From NCBI GenBank assembly GCA_949358305.1, contig OX442322.1, positions 7,254,001-7,318,000 of the forward strand: DNA of 64,000 bases, in the 5' to 3' direction. Made by a program: the position numbers and the translations under genes. The notes below the pieces were generated by a model, which was not told the DNA's origin, did not search any database, and saw only the letters and a list, made by a program, of their open reading frames with translations. Source of the DNA: Strigamia acuminata (taxonomy: Eukaryota > Arthropoda > Chilopoda > Geophilomorpha > Linotaeniidae). Positions 1-11,100 of this stretch are shown piece after piece. Position 1 is the stretch's first letter; the number at the start of each line of letters is the position of its first letter.

Positions 1-2
1 TC

Positions 3-3000
3 GTTTATGGGCGAATAAATGTGATTTTGACGGATGATAAAATGGCCGTACCAGCTGACATACTCGTGGTCGAGGACGGCGGGCCAAATTTGATCGGGAG
101 AAACATTTTGGACAGTTTGGGGCGGACGTGCGGACGAACGGCACACGTTGCGTCGCACGTAAACAAGATGGAGGATAACCCTGAGCAGCCAAGGAGTTTA
201 GAGGAGTTGCTCCTCGAATACAACGATATTTTTTTGCCTGGTTTGGGGCACTACAAGGGCCCACCCCTTCATCTCGAGGTTGACACCTCGGTGCCACCCA
301 AATTTTTTAGACCGCGTGTGGTACCGATGGCCTTGCGTAGCAAAGTGGAAGCGGCAATTCTGGATCTCCAACGACAAGGCATTCTTGTGCCAATCAAGTA
401 TAGTCGTTGGGCCACCCCTCTTGTTGTGGTACCGAAAAAGGACGGGGAGGTGCGTTTGTGCGGCGATTACCGCTCCACGATTAATCTTGCCCTTTACCCG
501 CACCCGTACCCCCTGCCGAAGATACCGGACATTTTGGCGTCAATAGGTGACGCGATATTGTTTTCAAAAATGGATTTACAGCAGGCCTACCAACAGCGTG
601 AACTGGATGAGGAATCGTCATACCTTGTGGCGGTCAACACACATATGGGACTATACCGTGTAACACGTATGCCTTTTGGAATTATTACAGCTGCCGGGGA
701 ATTCCAGCGAACAATAGAAGAGGAGTTTCGTGATATCCGGGAGGTTCGACCATACCAAGATGACATGCTCCTGCCATCGAAGACAAGGGATCACCATTTG
801 GTAACATTGCGTAAGGTGTTTCAGCGGTTTCGAGACATCGGAATGAGGTTGTGTAAGCCTAAATGCATATTCATGGCAGAAGCGGTGGATTTTTTGGGGT
901 TCCGGGTCTCGAAAGCTGGCATTGCGCCGTTACAGGCGAAGATCTTGGCCATAACTGCAGCACCATCACCAACTAATATTCATGAATTGCGAGCATTTTT
1001 GGGATTGATCACTTTTTATTCCATGTTTTTGCCAAATATGGCTACAGTCCTCACCCCTCTTTACCAATTGTTGCAAAAAGGGATTGAGTGGACATGGAAT
1101 GATGTACACCAGACGACTTTTGCAAGCATAAAGCGCGTTTTGGTATCACCGACTGTTCTGATGCCGTTTGACGCCAAACATCAGATTGTGTTAGCCGCCG
1201 ACGCGTCCCCTGTGGGCGTTGGGGCAGTTTTGGCGCATCGCATCGGCGATCAAGAACGTCCGGTGGCTTATGCGTCTAGGACTATGAGCCAAACCGAACG
1301 AAATTATTCGCAGTTAGATCGAGAGGCATTATCGATAATATTTGGTGTAAAACGGTTTATTATGTATTTGTTGGGTCATTCATTTCTCATCATAACAGAC
1401 CACAAGCCACTTTTGGGACTTTTTGGCCGCAAGAAGCCAATTCCGGAGGTGGTGCCGCTTCGAATGTTGAGGTGGATGCTTTTCCTAAGCTCCTTTGACT
1501 ATATCATAGAATATCGGAAGGGAACAGAGCATCTGAACGCAGATGCACTCAGCAGGTTGCCGTTGCGGCAATCACCGGAATCTCCACCGGAGGTAATCAC
1601 CAGGAGGGAATTAATGTTTGTTACCTTAGAAGACTCACCTATCACATGGGACGACATCAAGAGTGAATCTTGTGCAGACATCAACATTTCCAGAGCAATC
1701 GGCATTCTGAGGAACAGAGAGCGGACGGGAACCATCGATGGGCAAACATCAAAACTAATTGCCATGGCGGACCAATTGACAATCGAAGATTGTGTTTTGC
1801 TGCGAGGGCACCGCGTGGTAATGCCGAAGGCATTGCGTCAGCGCGCTCTCCAGCAATTACACATGGGCCACCCGGGGATCGTGGCGATGAAGAGGCTCGC
1901 CAGGATCGCCTACTGGTGGCCCAAGGTGGATGAAAACATCGAAGATTTCGTGCGGAGTTGCGTGCAGTGTCAGCGCGTTAGGGCATTGCCCGTTAAAGCT
2001 CAGCCGGTTCCATGGCCGACACCTGTCCGTCCGTGGAGTCGGATACACATGGACTTCGCTGACCTCGACCAGGAGAAGTTTTTGGTTTTGGTTGATGTAT
2101 TCACCAACTGGATCGAGGTTGCGAGGATGGTAACAACGACAGCCAGCGCTGTGATGGTCCAGGCAATGAGATGGTTCGCAATCTTCGGCTTACCGGATGT
2201 GGTGGTCACGGACAATGGACCGCCTTTCCGATCGGAGGAACTTCGACGTTTCTATGCAGCTAACGGCATTCATCAAAAGTTTTCACCGCCGTACCATGTT
2301 CAATCAAATGGTCCAGCGGAACGTGCGGTTCAAACGTTTAAGAACGGAATGCGCAAGCTAAACATTGGTCAAACAACGCTCGGAATGGTCAAGTTTATGT
2401 TTCACCAACACAACACACCGTCAGCAGGAACTGGTTTGATGCCAGTCGAACTTATGTTTAATTGGAAGGTGAAAACTCATTTGACAGTGACCACTCCGAA
2501 TTTTGCTAACACTTTGCAGATGACTAAGCCGGGGAGAACACTGGAACAGGATGACTTAGTGTGGGTTTTGACACCACTAGGAAAGTGGGAGGAAGGCGTG
2601 ATAATAGAGAAGTTAGGGAGTGTGCGATACTTGGTGAAATCAACAGTGACGGAACTTGAAAACATCAAGCACATCAACCATTTAAGAAGACGCTTTATCA
2701 GGCCCCAACCGGAGAACTTTCCAGTGGTGGTAACTAGAAATATTCCAACTAATATAGATACCTTACCAGCAGCACCAATTGAGGCACCGTTGGATGTCGC
2801 CCAAACTCTCAAACGCCTGGATACGCTGGCCACCAACATTGCCCAGCCGTCGGACGTGGTTGCGGATCAAGACGCGGCGCAACCCTGCGAGCAAGACGGT
2901 TATGGCACCATGTGGAGTGATGGAGTTCGACGGTCAAGGAGGCACGTTGCAGCAAAGAGTTATCGACCGTATCCGGCATCAACGACATCAGCGTGGCGTC

Positions 3001-3020
3001 GCGCGCGTAAAGGAAATTAA
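3..3020 (+). CDS. pol: Element A: Ty3/gypsy (Mag-like) pol, 5'-truncated by window edge
   Basis: Open from the window edge to a TAA; residues below are counted from nt 21. The extreme N-terminus looks like the end of an aspartic protease (LIGRNIL). Reverse transcriptase follows, with the catalytic box YQDD near residue 245 in place of the usual Y[VIL]DD. RNase H has AADAS near 392 and TDHK near 460. Integrase has an HHCC zinc site (HMGHPG near 614, CVQC near 648) and a DDE core (HMDF near 677, TDNG near 730, PAER near 765). These enzymes copy the element RNA and insert the cDNA. No stop or frameshift over a kilobase scale of 3 suggests a young or still coding copy. Gag and most of protease lie outside the window. 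The domain order and motif style resemble the Mag clade; that placement is inference. Confidence 0.93.
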   Translation, partial: VYGRINVILTDDKMAVPADILVVEDGGPNLIGRNILDSLGRTCGRTAHVASHVNKMEDNPEQPRSLEELLLEYNDIFLPGLGHYKGPPLHLEVDTSVPPKFFRPRVVPMALRSKVEAAILDLQRQGILVPIKYSRWATPLVVVPKKDGEVRLCGDYRSTINLALYPHPYPLPKIPDILASIGDAILFSKMDLQQAYQQRELDEESSYLVAVNTHMGLYRVTRMPFGIITAAGEFQRTIEEEFRDIREVRPYQDDMLLPSKTRDHHLVTLRKVFQRFRDIGMRLCKPKCIFMAEAVDFLGFRVSKAGIAPLQAKILAITAAPSPTNIHELRAFLGLITFYSMFLPNMATVLTPLYQLLQKGIEWTWNDVHQTTFASIKRVLVSPTVLMPFDAKHQIVLAADASPVGVGAVLAHRIGDQERPVAYASRTMSQTERNYSQLDREALSIIFGVKRFIMYLLGHSFLIITDHKPLLGLFGRKKPIPEVVPLRMLRWMLFLSSFDYIIEYRKGTEHLNADALSRLPLRQSPESPPEVITRRELMFVTLEDSPITWDDIKSESCADINISRAIGILRNRERTGTIDGQTSKLIAMADQLTIEDCVLLRGHRVVMPKALRQRALQQLHMGHPGIVAMKRLARIAYWWPKVDENIEDFVRSCVQCQRVRALPVKAQPVPWPTPVRPWSRIHMDFADLDQEKFLVLVDVFTNWIEVARMVTTTASAVMVQAMRWFAIFGLPDVVVTDNGPPFRSEELRRFYAANGIHQKFSPPYHVQSNGPAERAVQTFKNGMRKLNIGQTTLGMVKFMFHQHNTPSAGTGLMPVELMFNWKVKTHLTVTTPNFANTLQMTKPGRTLEQDDLVWVLTPLGKWEEGVIIEKLGSVRYLVKSTVTELENIKHINHLRRRFIRPQPENFPVVVTRNIPTNIDTLPAAPIEAPLDVAQTLKRLDTLATNIAQPSDVVADQDAAQPCEQDGYGTMWSDGVRRSRRHVAAKSYRPYPASTTSAWRRARKGN

Positions 3021-3030
3021 GTAAATTTCC

Positions 3031-3392
3031 TGGGGAGATGTTAGATTGAGCAAATTGTTATTTAATCTTTAATTGCAAATTGTATTAATTATCCAAATTT
3101 GTTTGTTGTCACGTGCTGATATAATTGATTGACATGATGTAGCGTGAACATTATTACATGATTGATGTAACCAAGGGAAACTAGAGTTTAAAAACAGAAC
3201 GATTTAAACTTGTAAACAGTAATGACAGTGTAGAAAGTCTTATCAAAGACAGTGTATAAAAATTACAAAATTAGTGTACAACAACACTACGTGAACGAAT
3301 GGATCAGAGCAAATAAAAACGGACTAATTTGTGCTGTGAAACGAACGGACTTTTATTGAGAATCGAAATCGAGTTAAATTCCGGATTTAACA
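3031..3392 (+). mobile_element. Element A 3' LTR with preceding polypurine tract
   Basis: Eleven bases after the pol stop a purine tract (TGGGGAGA, 3031-3038) abuts TGTTAGATTG, and a block ending TTTAACA closes at 3392, giving a 354-bp TG...CA LTR (3039-3392). Inside are a TATA-like GTATAAAAATT near 3253 and an AATAAA near 3312, in the order expected for U3-R-U5. The 5' LTR is outside the window, so the ends rest on the TG/CA termini and the tract alone. Confidence 0.75.
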
Positions 3393-3557
3393 ACCATCTG
3401 GTGTTGGAAAAAGTAAACTAATACTAACATGATGCAGGCAGCATTATGCCCAATGTTAAATAATGAAATAAATCCTAATAAATACACTAGGCTGCATAAT
3501 GCAGTAATACTTTAAGAAATGCGCAAAACAAGTACGGAGGACTGTTTGGCATCGATA
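3393..3557. other. Short flank between element A and copia debris
   Basis: No coding potential seen. The first bases after the LTR of element A contain CTGGTGTTGG, a TGG-initiated stretch resembling a primer-binding site, which would be expected downstream of a 5' LTR rather than a 3' one. It may be chance, or mark a tandem arrangement. Confidence 0.4.
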
Positions 3558-4244
3558 AACAACAGCTTACACTCGGTTTAGTCCGTAATAATGTCCGCAT
3601 CCGCTATCAAACGTTTTCAAACACTTTGGCGAAGAAAATCCGTCTGCGTCGATTGATTCGAGTTTGCGGCGATGTCGGGCAACGTCTGCGGTTTGTCTCG
3701 CCTCGAAAATGGTCGGAAATCCTTTACCAACTGGTTGGGCCATCTTCAACCACCCTCTGCTACCATATAAAGCGATTTCCCGACCTGGCAGAGTAGGAAA
3801 AGATCCGACAAAAGACTTCAAACGGTGCGCGACACCGACATGCGTGCGCCATGTTTAATGTAACATAAAAGTGTACACGTTTCGAGGCTAACAACTGCAC
3901 TCGAGAATGATAGGATAAATCATTGTTGAATCCCAATGATTTGTCCTTTACATTTCGTAATAAAAACAATGACATTCATAATCGATAACTAAGCAATAAT
4001 AACAATACAGGACTCGCTCTTTTGAGCAGACGATGTTATCAGCGCATGCTGCTAAATGGAAACGTTCAACCGCGGTACAGAACCAGCATTAATAAAAATC
4101 GAGATCGATTGAACACGACATCGAGACATTAAATAGCAGCACATTCATCACACATATCCGAAAAGTGTGTAATGTAAATATTTACAAACTATACAATATG
4201 GCGACAAACAATCAAACACACAATATTTCCACCACAACTCAATA
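3558..4244 (-). repeat. 687-bp repeat copy 1: copia LTR + iMet primer site + leader (minus)
   Basis: This stretch matches 33953-34638 in the same orientation with only scattered differences. Read on the minus strand it holds an LTR (about 4241 down to 3766, starting TGAGTTGTGG), then TGGTAGCAGAGGG (3750-3765), the complement of the 3' end of initiator methionine tRNA and the classic copia primer site, then leader sequence. It directly follows the minus-strand gag remnant of element D, an arrangement (gag, LTR, primer site, leader) that suggests recombination between elements rather than a simple provirus. Confidence 0.7.
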
Positions 4245-4770
4245 GATACATCACTTGTTTCACTCCCTCATATGTCGGAGGAAAGAAGTCCATATACTGG
4301 AATGCAATGTCCTCTCCAGACATGGTCACATTCACGTTTTTCAGGTCACTCGCCTTTCGATCCACCCAGGTGGTAAACACAACCATTTGCTCCCTTTCTT
4401 GCAATTTCATTTGCAAAAATTCACGTCGGAGCCGGTTTTCTCTTGCTCTAGTGGTCGGTTGGTAGGCGGCTTTTAGGGCCTCTCATATCTCTTGTGCCGT
4501 TTCGTGAGCAACCGCCACAGATTGTTGTGCCTCGTTGCACGTAAGGCAAAGCGTTGATATTGCCCTCGCTTCTCGCGTTTCATACTCGCGTTTCTCCTTC
4601 GCGGAGGCAGTCGAAGGCAAACTCGGCTCCGTGCCCTTAACGTGGCTCCAGACTCCATGTTGTAGGAGGATTAATCTCACCTGGAATGACCAGGACTCGT
4701 AATTGTCACCATCGAGTTTTCTAATGTTTCGATAATCGCGGTAATCGCCGTCCTTTTCGTAGGTCGCCAT
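4242..4770 (-). pseudogene. gag: Element D: copia gag fragment (minus), one internal stop
   Basis: Begins at ATG 4770 (MATYEKDG...) and shows the copia Gag N-terminal pattern LDGDNYESW...HGVW. It resembles the Gag of copia-1 (TGNYEQW...EGLWHHV), including a later region (FLQMKL, YMDFFPP matching YLDFLPA). One TGA at 4483-4485 interrupts an otherwise continuous frame, and the zinc knuckle and all of pol are missing. Element B is inserted 18 bp upstream of the start codon: the leader of D resumes at 32281. It is therefore older than B. Confidence 0.8.
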
Positions 4771-4788
4771 TTCCAAAATTTCACAAAT

Positions 4789-5779
4789 TGTCACGGCCCG
4801 GCATTAACGCGTCTTGTAATCCTGTCAAATTGTTGTGTTTTTACGCGTTTTCCGTGTGTTCCTAACCATTGTTTTGTTTAAACTCTTAATAAATCCTTAA
4901 ACCTAATATTTGAGTTTTCCTACCTTTTCACCTCATTTTGTATTCATTTTCATCCCTTGATTTGGTCTGGTGTGGCTCAATTTAGCCACATCAGACTAGT
5001 CTAAGTTGGGTATTTCCCACTGTTACCCCTCTTGATTTCACTTAGTTTATCCATCCTAATTTAAATGTTTGAGTCACACGCGCTTAGTCATCGTGATGAT
5101 TATTCACGTACGCGTCTGATTGGCTTTCTCATTGGCTTTACCTCTAATTCTGTATTGGATCTGGCCCAAGTTCACTTCAGAGCTGTTTCAAGCCAGATTC
5201 AATCAGAAGGTACAAGACCATGAGCTTAGTAAGAGCCTTAGTTGGCCGGAGCATTTAGCATCCTTTCTCCTGTGTTTGCTCACAGTATTGACTCCATGCC
5301 ATTGATTTACGCATGTTGAGTATGTTCATGGTCATATCGCGTGTTTAATTCCGCGTGTCATCTTTGAATCCCTTTCCTTTCGTTGACTTTTCGTTGTTAT
5401 GTTTTATATGCCGCTGATACACGCCGAAGGATTAGAAATTTGATTCGATTAGCTAACAAGTTGTTATTTTGTCTTTTGCGCGCGATTAGTGCGCGGTTGC
5501 TCGGTTTGGTCGCTCCGCCATTAGGGGCCCCAACCAAACTTAGTATAGGCCACGCTAGCGTTGTTAAGTCCGCGCGTGTGCATCATTCTCTTCCATTTTA
5601 TAATTTTAACAGACCCGGCTTAAATTTGTATAAATGATCGAGTAAGAGGACAAGCTTGCCGCCACCCTCCAGGCTGCTTGTCGTTGCCCGGGCTCTTATT
5701 CGAGACCAGGCTCTCCTAGAATCGTACTGGCGCGTCTTTCAAACGCGGTTTAAGATATCCAAACAACCAGTTCATGATA
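4789..5779 (+). mobile_element. Element B 5' LTR (991 bp)
   Basis: Starts TGTCACGGCCCGG and matches the split second copy at 23656-24206 plus 31834-32280 almost base for base, with a handful of substitutions. The upstream AAAT (4785-4788) is repeated after the 3' LTR (32281-32284), a 4-bp target duplication as usual for Ty3-type integrases. A GTATAAATG box lies near 5630 and a TTAATAAATCC near 4890. The LTR ends ATGATA rather than the canonical CA, as judged from the duplication. Confidence 0.92.
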
Positions 5780-5781
5780 CG

Positions 5782-5799
5782 TGGTGCCGAAACCCGGGA
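5782..5799 (+). promoter_or_regulatory. Element B primer-binding site, tRNA-Phe type
   Basis: TGGTGCCGAAACCCGGGA starts two bases after the LTR. Its reverse complement is the conserved 3' end of animal tRNA-Phe including CCA, so minus-strand DNA synthesis probably starts from that tRNA. Confidence 0.88.
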
Positions 5800-5990
5800 C
5801 CTGTTGGAATTTTTTCAGTCTTACACGGATAAACTGTTGCTAGTTAAAGAGCATTCAGTGGCGTTTAATAAGAGACTATTTGCCGAAAGGAAGGTTTCGA
5901 AGTTACTAACCTTCATAGTAATTGCGTGTTGTTCAAATACAATGCGTATCATTTGCAGTGAACTGCTATTACCCTTATTATCTCGCGAAC

Positions 5991-8105
5991 ATGGCGGATA
6001 AGGATGGAACTCCCAAGAAAAAGAGAGGGATGTTTTCCGACCTCATAAATCGCTGGGATCCTGTGCGTTTACGCGGGGAGAGACAGCGACGTGAGGAAGC
6101 AGAGCGGATGCGCGGTTTAAAACCGGGCGCTCTCCGTGGGAGGCTGGAGGAAATACCAACAGATTCCACTGATCAGCCCAGCTCTATGGAAAGACATATA
6201 AACCCCACATTGGACGGGCCGATAAGCGTGCATACTGTAACTCCGGCCAGCGTTATAGCTGAGTTGGAAGAATCAGCGCGTTTGCAAAACATTGCTTCGG
6301 CTCCAATAAGAAATGAATCAGAAGCGTTACCGGAGGTGCCTGGTTTGGGGGCTTATCTCCATGATATGGAGGTGGCAATTTCCGCAAGACTGGATCGGGC
6401 CATAAATGCACAATTGCATGGTTGGGCCGAGGATACGGTCGAACGGGTTAGAAAAGTGGTGAAGGGCTGTGCTGCTCAGCGACCGCCATTGGCGGCTGGA
6501 ATTCCATTAATTCCGCCGCCACAGGAACCTCATATCCTCCTGGGTGTGTCAGGGCAGACGGTTCCCCAAATTATACCTCGTTCCACTGGAGACGCGCCTA
6601 TAATTCTAACGCCAAGTGAGCTAGTTTTGGGTGGGGCCCGTGCAGCACCCGCTGTGCAGGAGAGAATCCATGTGCAGTCTCGCGAGGTGGATCCAGCCGT
6701 TGTCCAAGTTAATAGCAAAATTATGCGATCAATAATTCGCAGTAAGGCATCGATAGTGGGTGCACCACCATCCATAGTGTTGAGCCAGCTGGAGAGGGAG
6801 AGAAACTCTCAAAGTGGGCAGTGGCCGAGGCCTAATGTTCCGCTTCAGACTGGTGCTGTTCCACAAATACCTGTATTTCAACAGACAGGGCAATTACCAC
6901 AACAGCAATGGCGGCAGCAGCCACAACAGTTTTCTCTAACTTTCGGTATGAGGATGGGGAAGTTACCGGAGTTCGATGTTGGCAAGGGCGCCTATAACGC
7001 GGTGGATTTGTTTCTAACTCAACTGCGAGCCCATTTCTTTACTTCGGGAATGGCGGAGTCGGTATATCTTGAGTATTATGTGCCTCAAGCTTTAAAAGGC
7101 GAGGCTCTGGACTGGTATATTGATTTGCTTCCGAAACCTGAGTTTTGGGATGAGTTCGCGCATTTGTTTAAAGACGCGTTCTCTCTCATCGTCGCTGAAG
7201 CTACTGTCAATTTGGCGGAAAAGCGAGACGAACCGTTTCCTACAGAAAACAGGGATAGTTGGGGACAGCCAAAAATGGGATATAGCCCAACGACGACTGC
7301 AACCTGATGTTGCGGAAGTCATGCGTCAAATGGGCGTGTTAACCTTGTCGCAAGCCATTGTTAGGGGACAGCAAGCAGATAGCGAGCTGCAACTGCGATC
7401 TCTCCATAAAAGAGATTTCGACCTGCACGGGGTTAAGCGAGGCCAAATGCCGGTTCCCCAGCATGCAGCTCCCATTAAGCAAGAAGCCGCCGCGAAAAAA
7501 TCGGAGGGGGCGACTAAGAACCCGACTCGACATTTTTTCAGCCGCAATAAGGTTGCGGCCGTGACGGAAGTCTTGGGTGAACTAGAGGAAGGTGGCATGT
7601 TTGATGATGACAATCAAAGCATAATGGCGCAGACAGTTCGTAGTATTATGGCTGTAAAATCTGCGCCTCCTGTTGAGACCAAGCCACTAGTGGAGATTGG
7701 AGAACCTCATATCTGCAGTCAAAACTACACATTCGCTCAGGACTCCGGCCCGCCAAAGGACATTAAATTGCCACCCGGAGCGGAGTGGGCCAAAAACAGG
7801 CGCGATCGCTGGTATATGCGCGACATTAAGTTGAATGCGCCGCTATGCCCGCACTGTTATAACCCCGGGGTCGTTCCGGGAAACGACAGAGGGCCCCCAC
7901 TGAAGTCCGACGCCAAAGTGGTGGACCCAAAGAAGAAGTAGGTTTAACACCTAAAGCTGTGTCGGAACCACTGGAAGTGGAGCGTGTGTTGCCACCAAAA
8001 TCTGTGTTGACCGCGCCTAATACTGACCCAATACTTCCGAAGTTGACTTCATTTGTGATGATTTCTCCTAAAGAGAAAGATGTGTCCGAGGAACCAAAAA
8101 ATTGA
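5991..8105 (+). pseudogene. gag: Element B gag, frame broken twice
   Basis: Starts at ATG 5991 (MADKDGTPKKK), preceded by a leader of about 190 bp after the primer site. The first about 440 residues contain a proline/glutamine-rich middle and a capsid-like region (LPEFDVGKGAYNAVDLFL, then DWYIDLLPKPEFWDEF). The frame closes at 7307, but capsid-like sequence continues in the next frame (WDIAQRRLQPDVAEV) to 7941, then returns to the first frame to TGA 8103-8105. So two compensating indels occurred; one lies near the A5 run at 7271. No CCHC knuckle is visible, only CPHC near 7847. Pol starts in a frame shifted by +1 relative to Gag, with the overlap at the A6 run before 8103; this could be the normal frameshift site. 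Confidence 0.75.
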
Positions 8106-11100
8106 GATCGGGATTGGAGAAAGAATACGACGTGATTCACAATACGTGAAGATCGTTTGGAATGACATCCAATTTATTGCGCAGTTTGATTCTGGTGCTC
8201 AGACCTGCATCATGGCGCAAGATCTGTATGAAAAGCTGCATGAGAAGATGGGGGTGGATATGGTTGTGCTGCACGAGACCATTCGCGTTGCCAATAATCA
8301 ATTAGTTGAGGTTTTGGGTAGCGTGGAGATAACCGTGCGTGCTCCTCAAACTCTGATCTCTTTTGTGTGCTTGGTTATAGAGGACTCATCAGCGGACTTG
8401 CTGCTCGGACGAGATTTCTGTCGAGCGGTTGGGTTATGTACGGACCATGGACTTAATTGCTGGTTCATAAGAGGTTCGGAGGAACGGCGTAGTTTCATGA
8501 CTATGAGACAGGCGTTGGCCTCTGACCCGGTACTTTTGCTTCCACTAATCCCCGCCGCCCCTAAGATGGCAGTTCCTGCCCCGATCAGTGAAATAAACTG
8601 TGTTTTGTTAAATCATCGCGAGTTACCCGCCGAGATTTTTGAGCTACCGCATGACGATGCGCCGTTCAGGGTTAAGGTGGTGGTTTCGCGTAAAAATGGA
8701 GAAAATAAGGACTGGACATTTCTTTGGTCACCTCCGCGACGCGAAAAGTTGCGCAGAACTAAATTCCGCGATACGACACGTGTCTACCGGAGGCCCATGT
8801 GTTTTAGCCAGTTCCGACGTTCTAAACGGATGCGTAGGGCTCGGAAGAGGTTGGCACAGTCTGCGGAGTCGTCCGTTCCGTCAGTTCCTCCCAATTCAGT
8901 TATTTCGGATGTGGAAGGGGAAGTTGTTTCCGCTGGTGGACAGTTTTCTCTTACGACCAATTTTGTGGAATATCTGCCTTGTCCCGATCCGACTAAGTTA
9001 GACTGGATTTATGGGCAGTTATCAAATCAATTATCACCAAAACGCATTACTCATTTGATTGATGCGTTAAAACCCGTTTCGAACATCTTCAGAGAAGAAA
9101 TTGGGTTGTGTAATAATACTCGTTTCGAGGTTGATCTCAAACCTGACTTTAGGCCAATACACGTGCCTGTTAGGCCGGTAAACCCAGCCAAGAAGCTTAT
9201 TATTGATCAATACATCGATCAGTAGCTGGCGCAGGGAATTATTCGTCGCTCGAAGAGTGATTGTGCCGTGGCCCCTGTTGTCGTGCCTAAGAAAGATGGC
9301 AGATGGAGGTGCGCCATGGACTTTCGCCCTATCAATGCGCAAACGATGCCTGACGTGTATCCCCTCCCAGATATTGATAACATCTTTTCGTATTTGGGCG
9401 GGGCTAAGTGGTTCTCCATAATAGATGGACGTGAAGCGTTTCATCAGATCGGCGTTAGGCCAGGAGATGAATGTTTTCTCGCTTTTATCACGCATCGCGG
9501 ACTTTACGAGTATGTCCGCATGCCTTTTGGACCAATAAATGGCCCCGCGACACTGCAACGCGCCATGAATCTTACACTTGCGGAATTTCTTTACAAATGC
9601 GTCTTTGTTTACATCGACGACATTATTGTCTTTAGTAAAACATTTGAAGAACATGTAGAACATCTGAAGCAAGTTTTGACACTTCTTGACGCGGCAGGAT
9701 TCACGATGAATGCCCGCAAGACGGAGCTGTGTAAGCGTAGCCTTGAAGTGTTGGGTCATATTGTTGAAGAAGGAAAGATTCGTCCTAATCCGAAAAAGAC
9801 CAGCGCAATCCAATTATTCCCCGCGCCAACTAACGTAAAAGAGTTGCAGCGCTTTAAGGGCGTGATTGGTTACTATTCTTCGTTTTTTCCGAGGTACTCG
9901 AAGACTTGTGAAGTTTTCAGGCCCTTGATGAAGAAGAACGCGCCATGGAATTGGACGGATGGCTGTCAAGCAGCGTTCGAGTATCTGCGGGACCATGTTG
10001 CAACATCAACTTTGCAGCAGAGGTTTCCTGACTGGACGAAGCCGTATATTCTGCAGACAGACGCGAGCTACTCAGGTTTGGGTGCTGCGTTGATGCAGTT
10101 GGATAATAACGGCATTCGTGTGCCAATTGCATTTGCTTCGCGCGCTTTAAATAGTGCGGAAAAGAATTATAATGTTACGGAGATCGAGTGTCTAGCTGCT
10201 GTTTGGGCGGTTAAGCGTTTCCGCAGTTACTTAGAACTTATGGATTTTTACCTTGAGAGTGATCACTAAGTGTTTAAAATGGCTTTTTGCTCAGCGCGAA
10301 CCAAAGGGCAGATTGGCTCGATGGATTCTGTCGATGTCAGATTTTCGATTTACGTTTCTGCATTGCAGTGGCACTAGCAATCGTGTCGCTGATGCGTTGA
10401 GCAGAGCCCCTGTAGATCCGGCCATTGAAATTGGCGACGATGATTGTCCGCTCGTTGATGATGTGACATATTGTGCGTTCTTTGACGATTTCGCGAGTTG
10501 GCCAACCATTGAGATGGTGGAGCTTGACGAGCATTTCGTGCCGAAACCATCTGGCTCAAAGATCGTTAATGCGGCTAAACTTTGTAAGAAATTGTGTATT
10601 CTTCAAAAAAGACGTGAATTTGAGGAGTTGGAACCGCTCGAGTTGTTTGGGGATTTAAACACCCAACCCCCCAAACCCCCCGACCCCTCAAGGGGGGTAG
10701 TGTGCCGGCCGACATGGAAAATGTCGTATTCGATGCACACCAGCTCTCCGGTGTAACTACGCCTCCAGCTGCCTTGCTGCCAAAAAGGCAAGTTGGAAGG
10801 CCAAGAAAGGTCATTGTGGCTTCTACTGATCCTGTACCAAAAAGGAAAAGAGGAAGACCACCGAAACCCAAACGTAAAGTGGGAAGACCCAAAAAGGTTG
10901 TGTCACCCGCGGTTAGTGAGCGTTCGTTTTCGCGATCACCACCAAGGGATGCGTCACCAATATCGGATAAAGAACAGTCTGGTAGTGAGAGACTGCTAAG
11001 CGACCATAGTTTTGACGAATATCGGACTACGGTGCCGCCGCTGCCAACTCGACCAAATATGCGTTCGAGGCGGGCACAACAACTTCCAGTAGGGGACCAA

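Noticed and set aside
3393-3420. Primer-binding site after the element A LTR
   Set aside because: TGG-led match is too short to name a tRNA, and the position is after a 3' LTR; kept only as a note.
5383-5637. 84-codon ORF in the element B LTR (also 31883-32104)
   Set aside because: Entirely inside the LTR and not supported by codon pattern; repeated only because the LTR is repeated.
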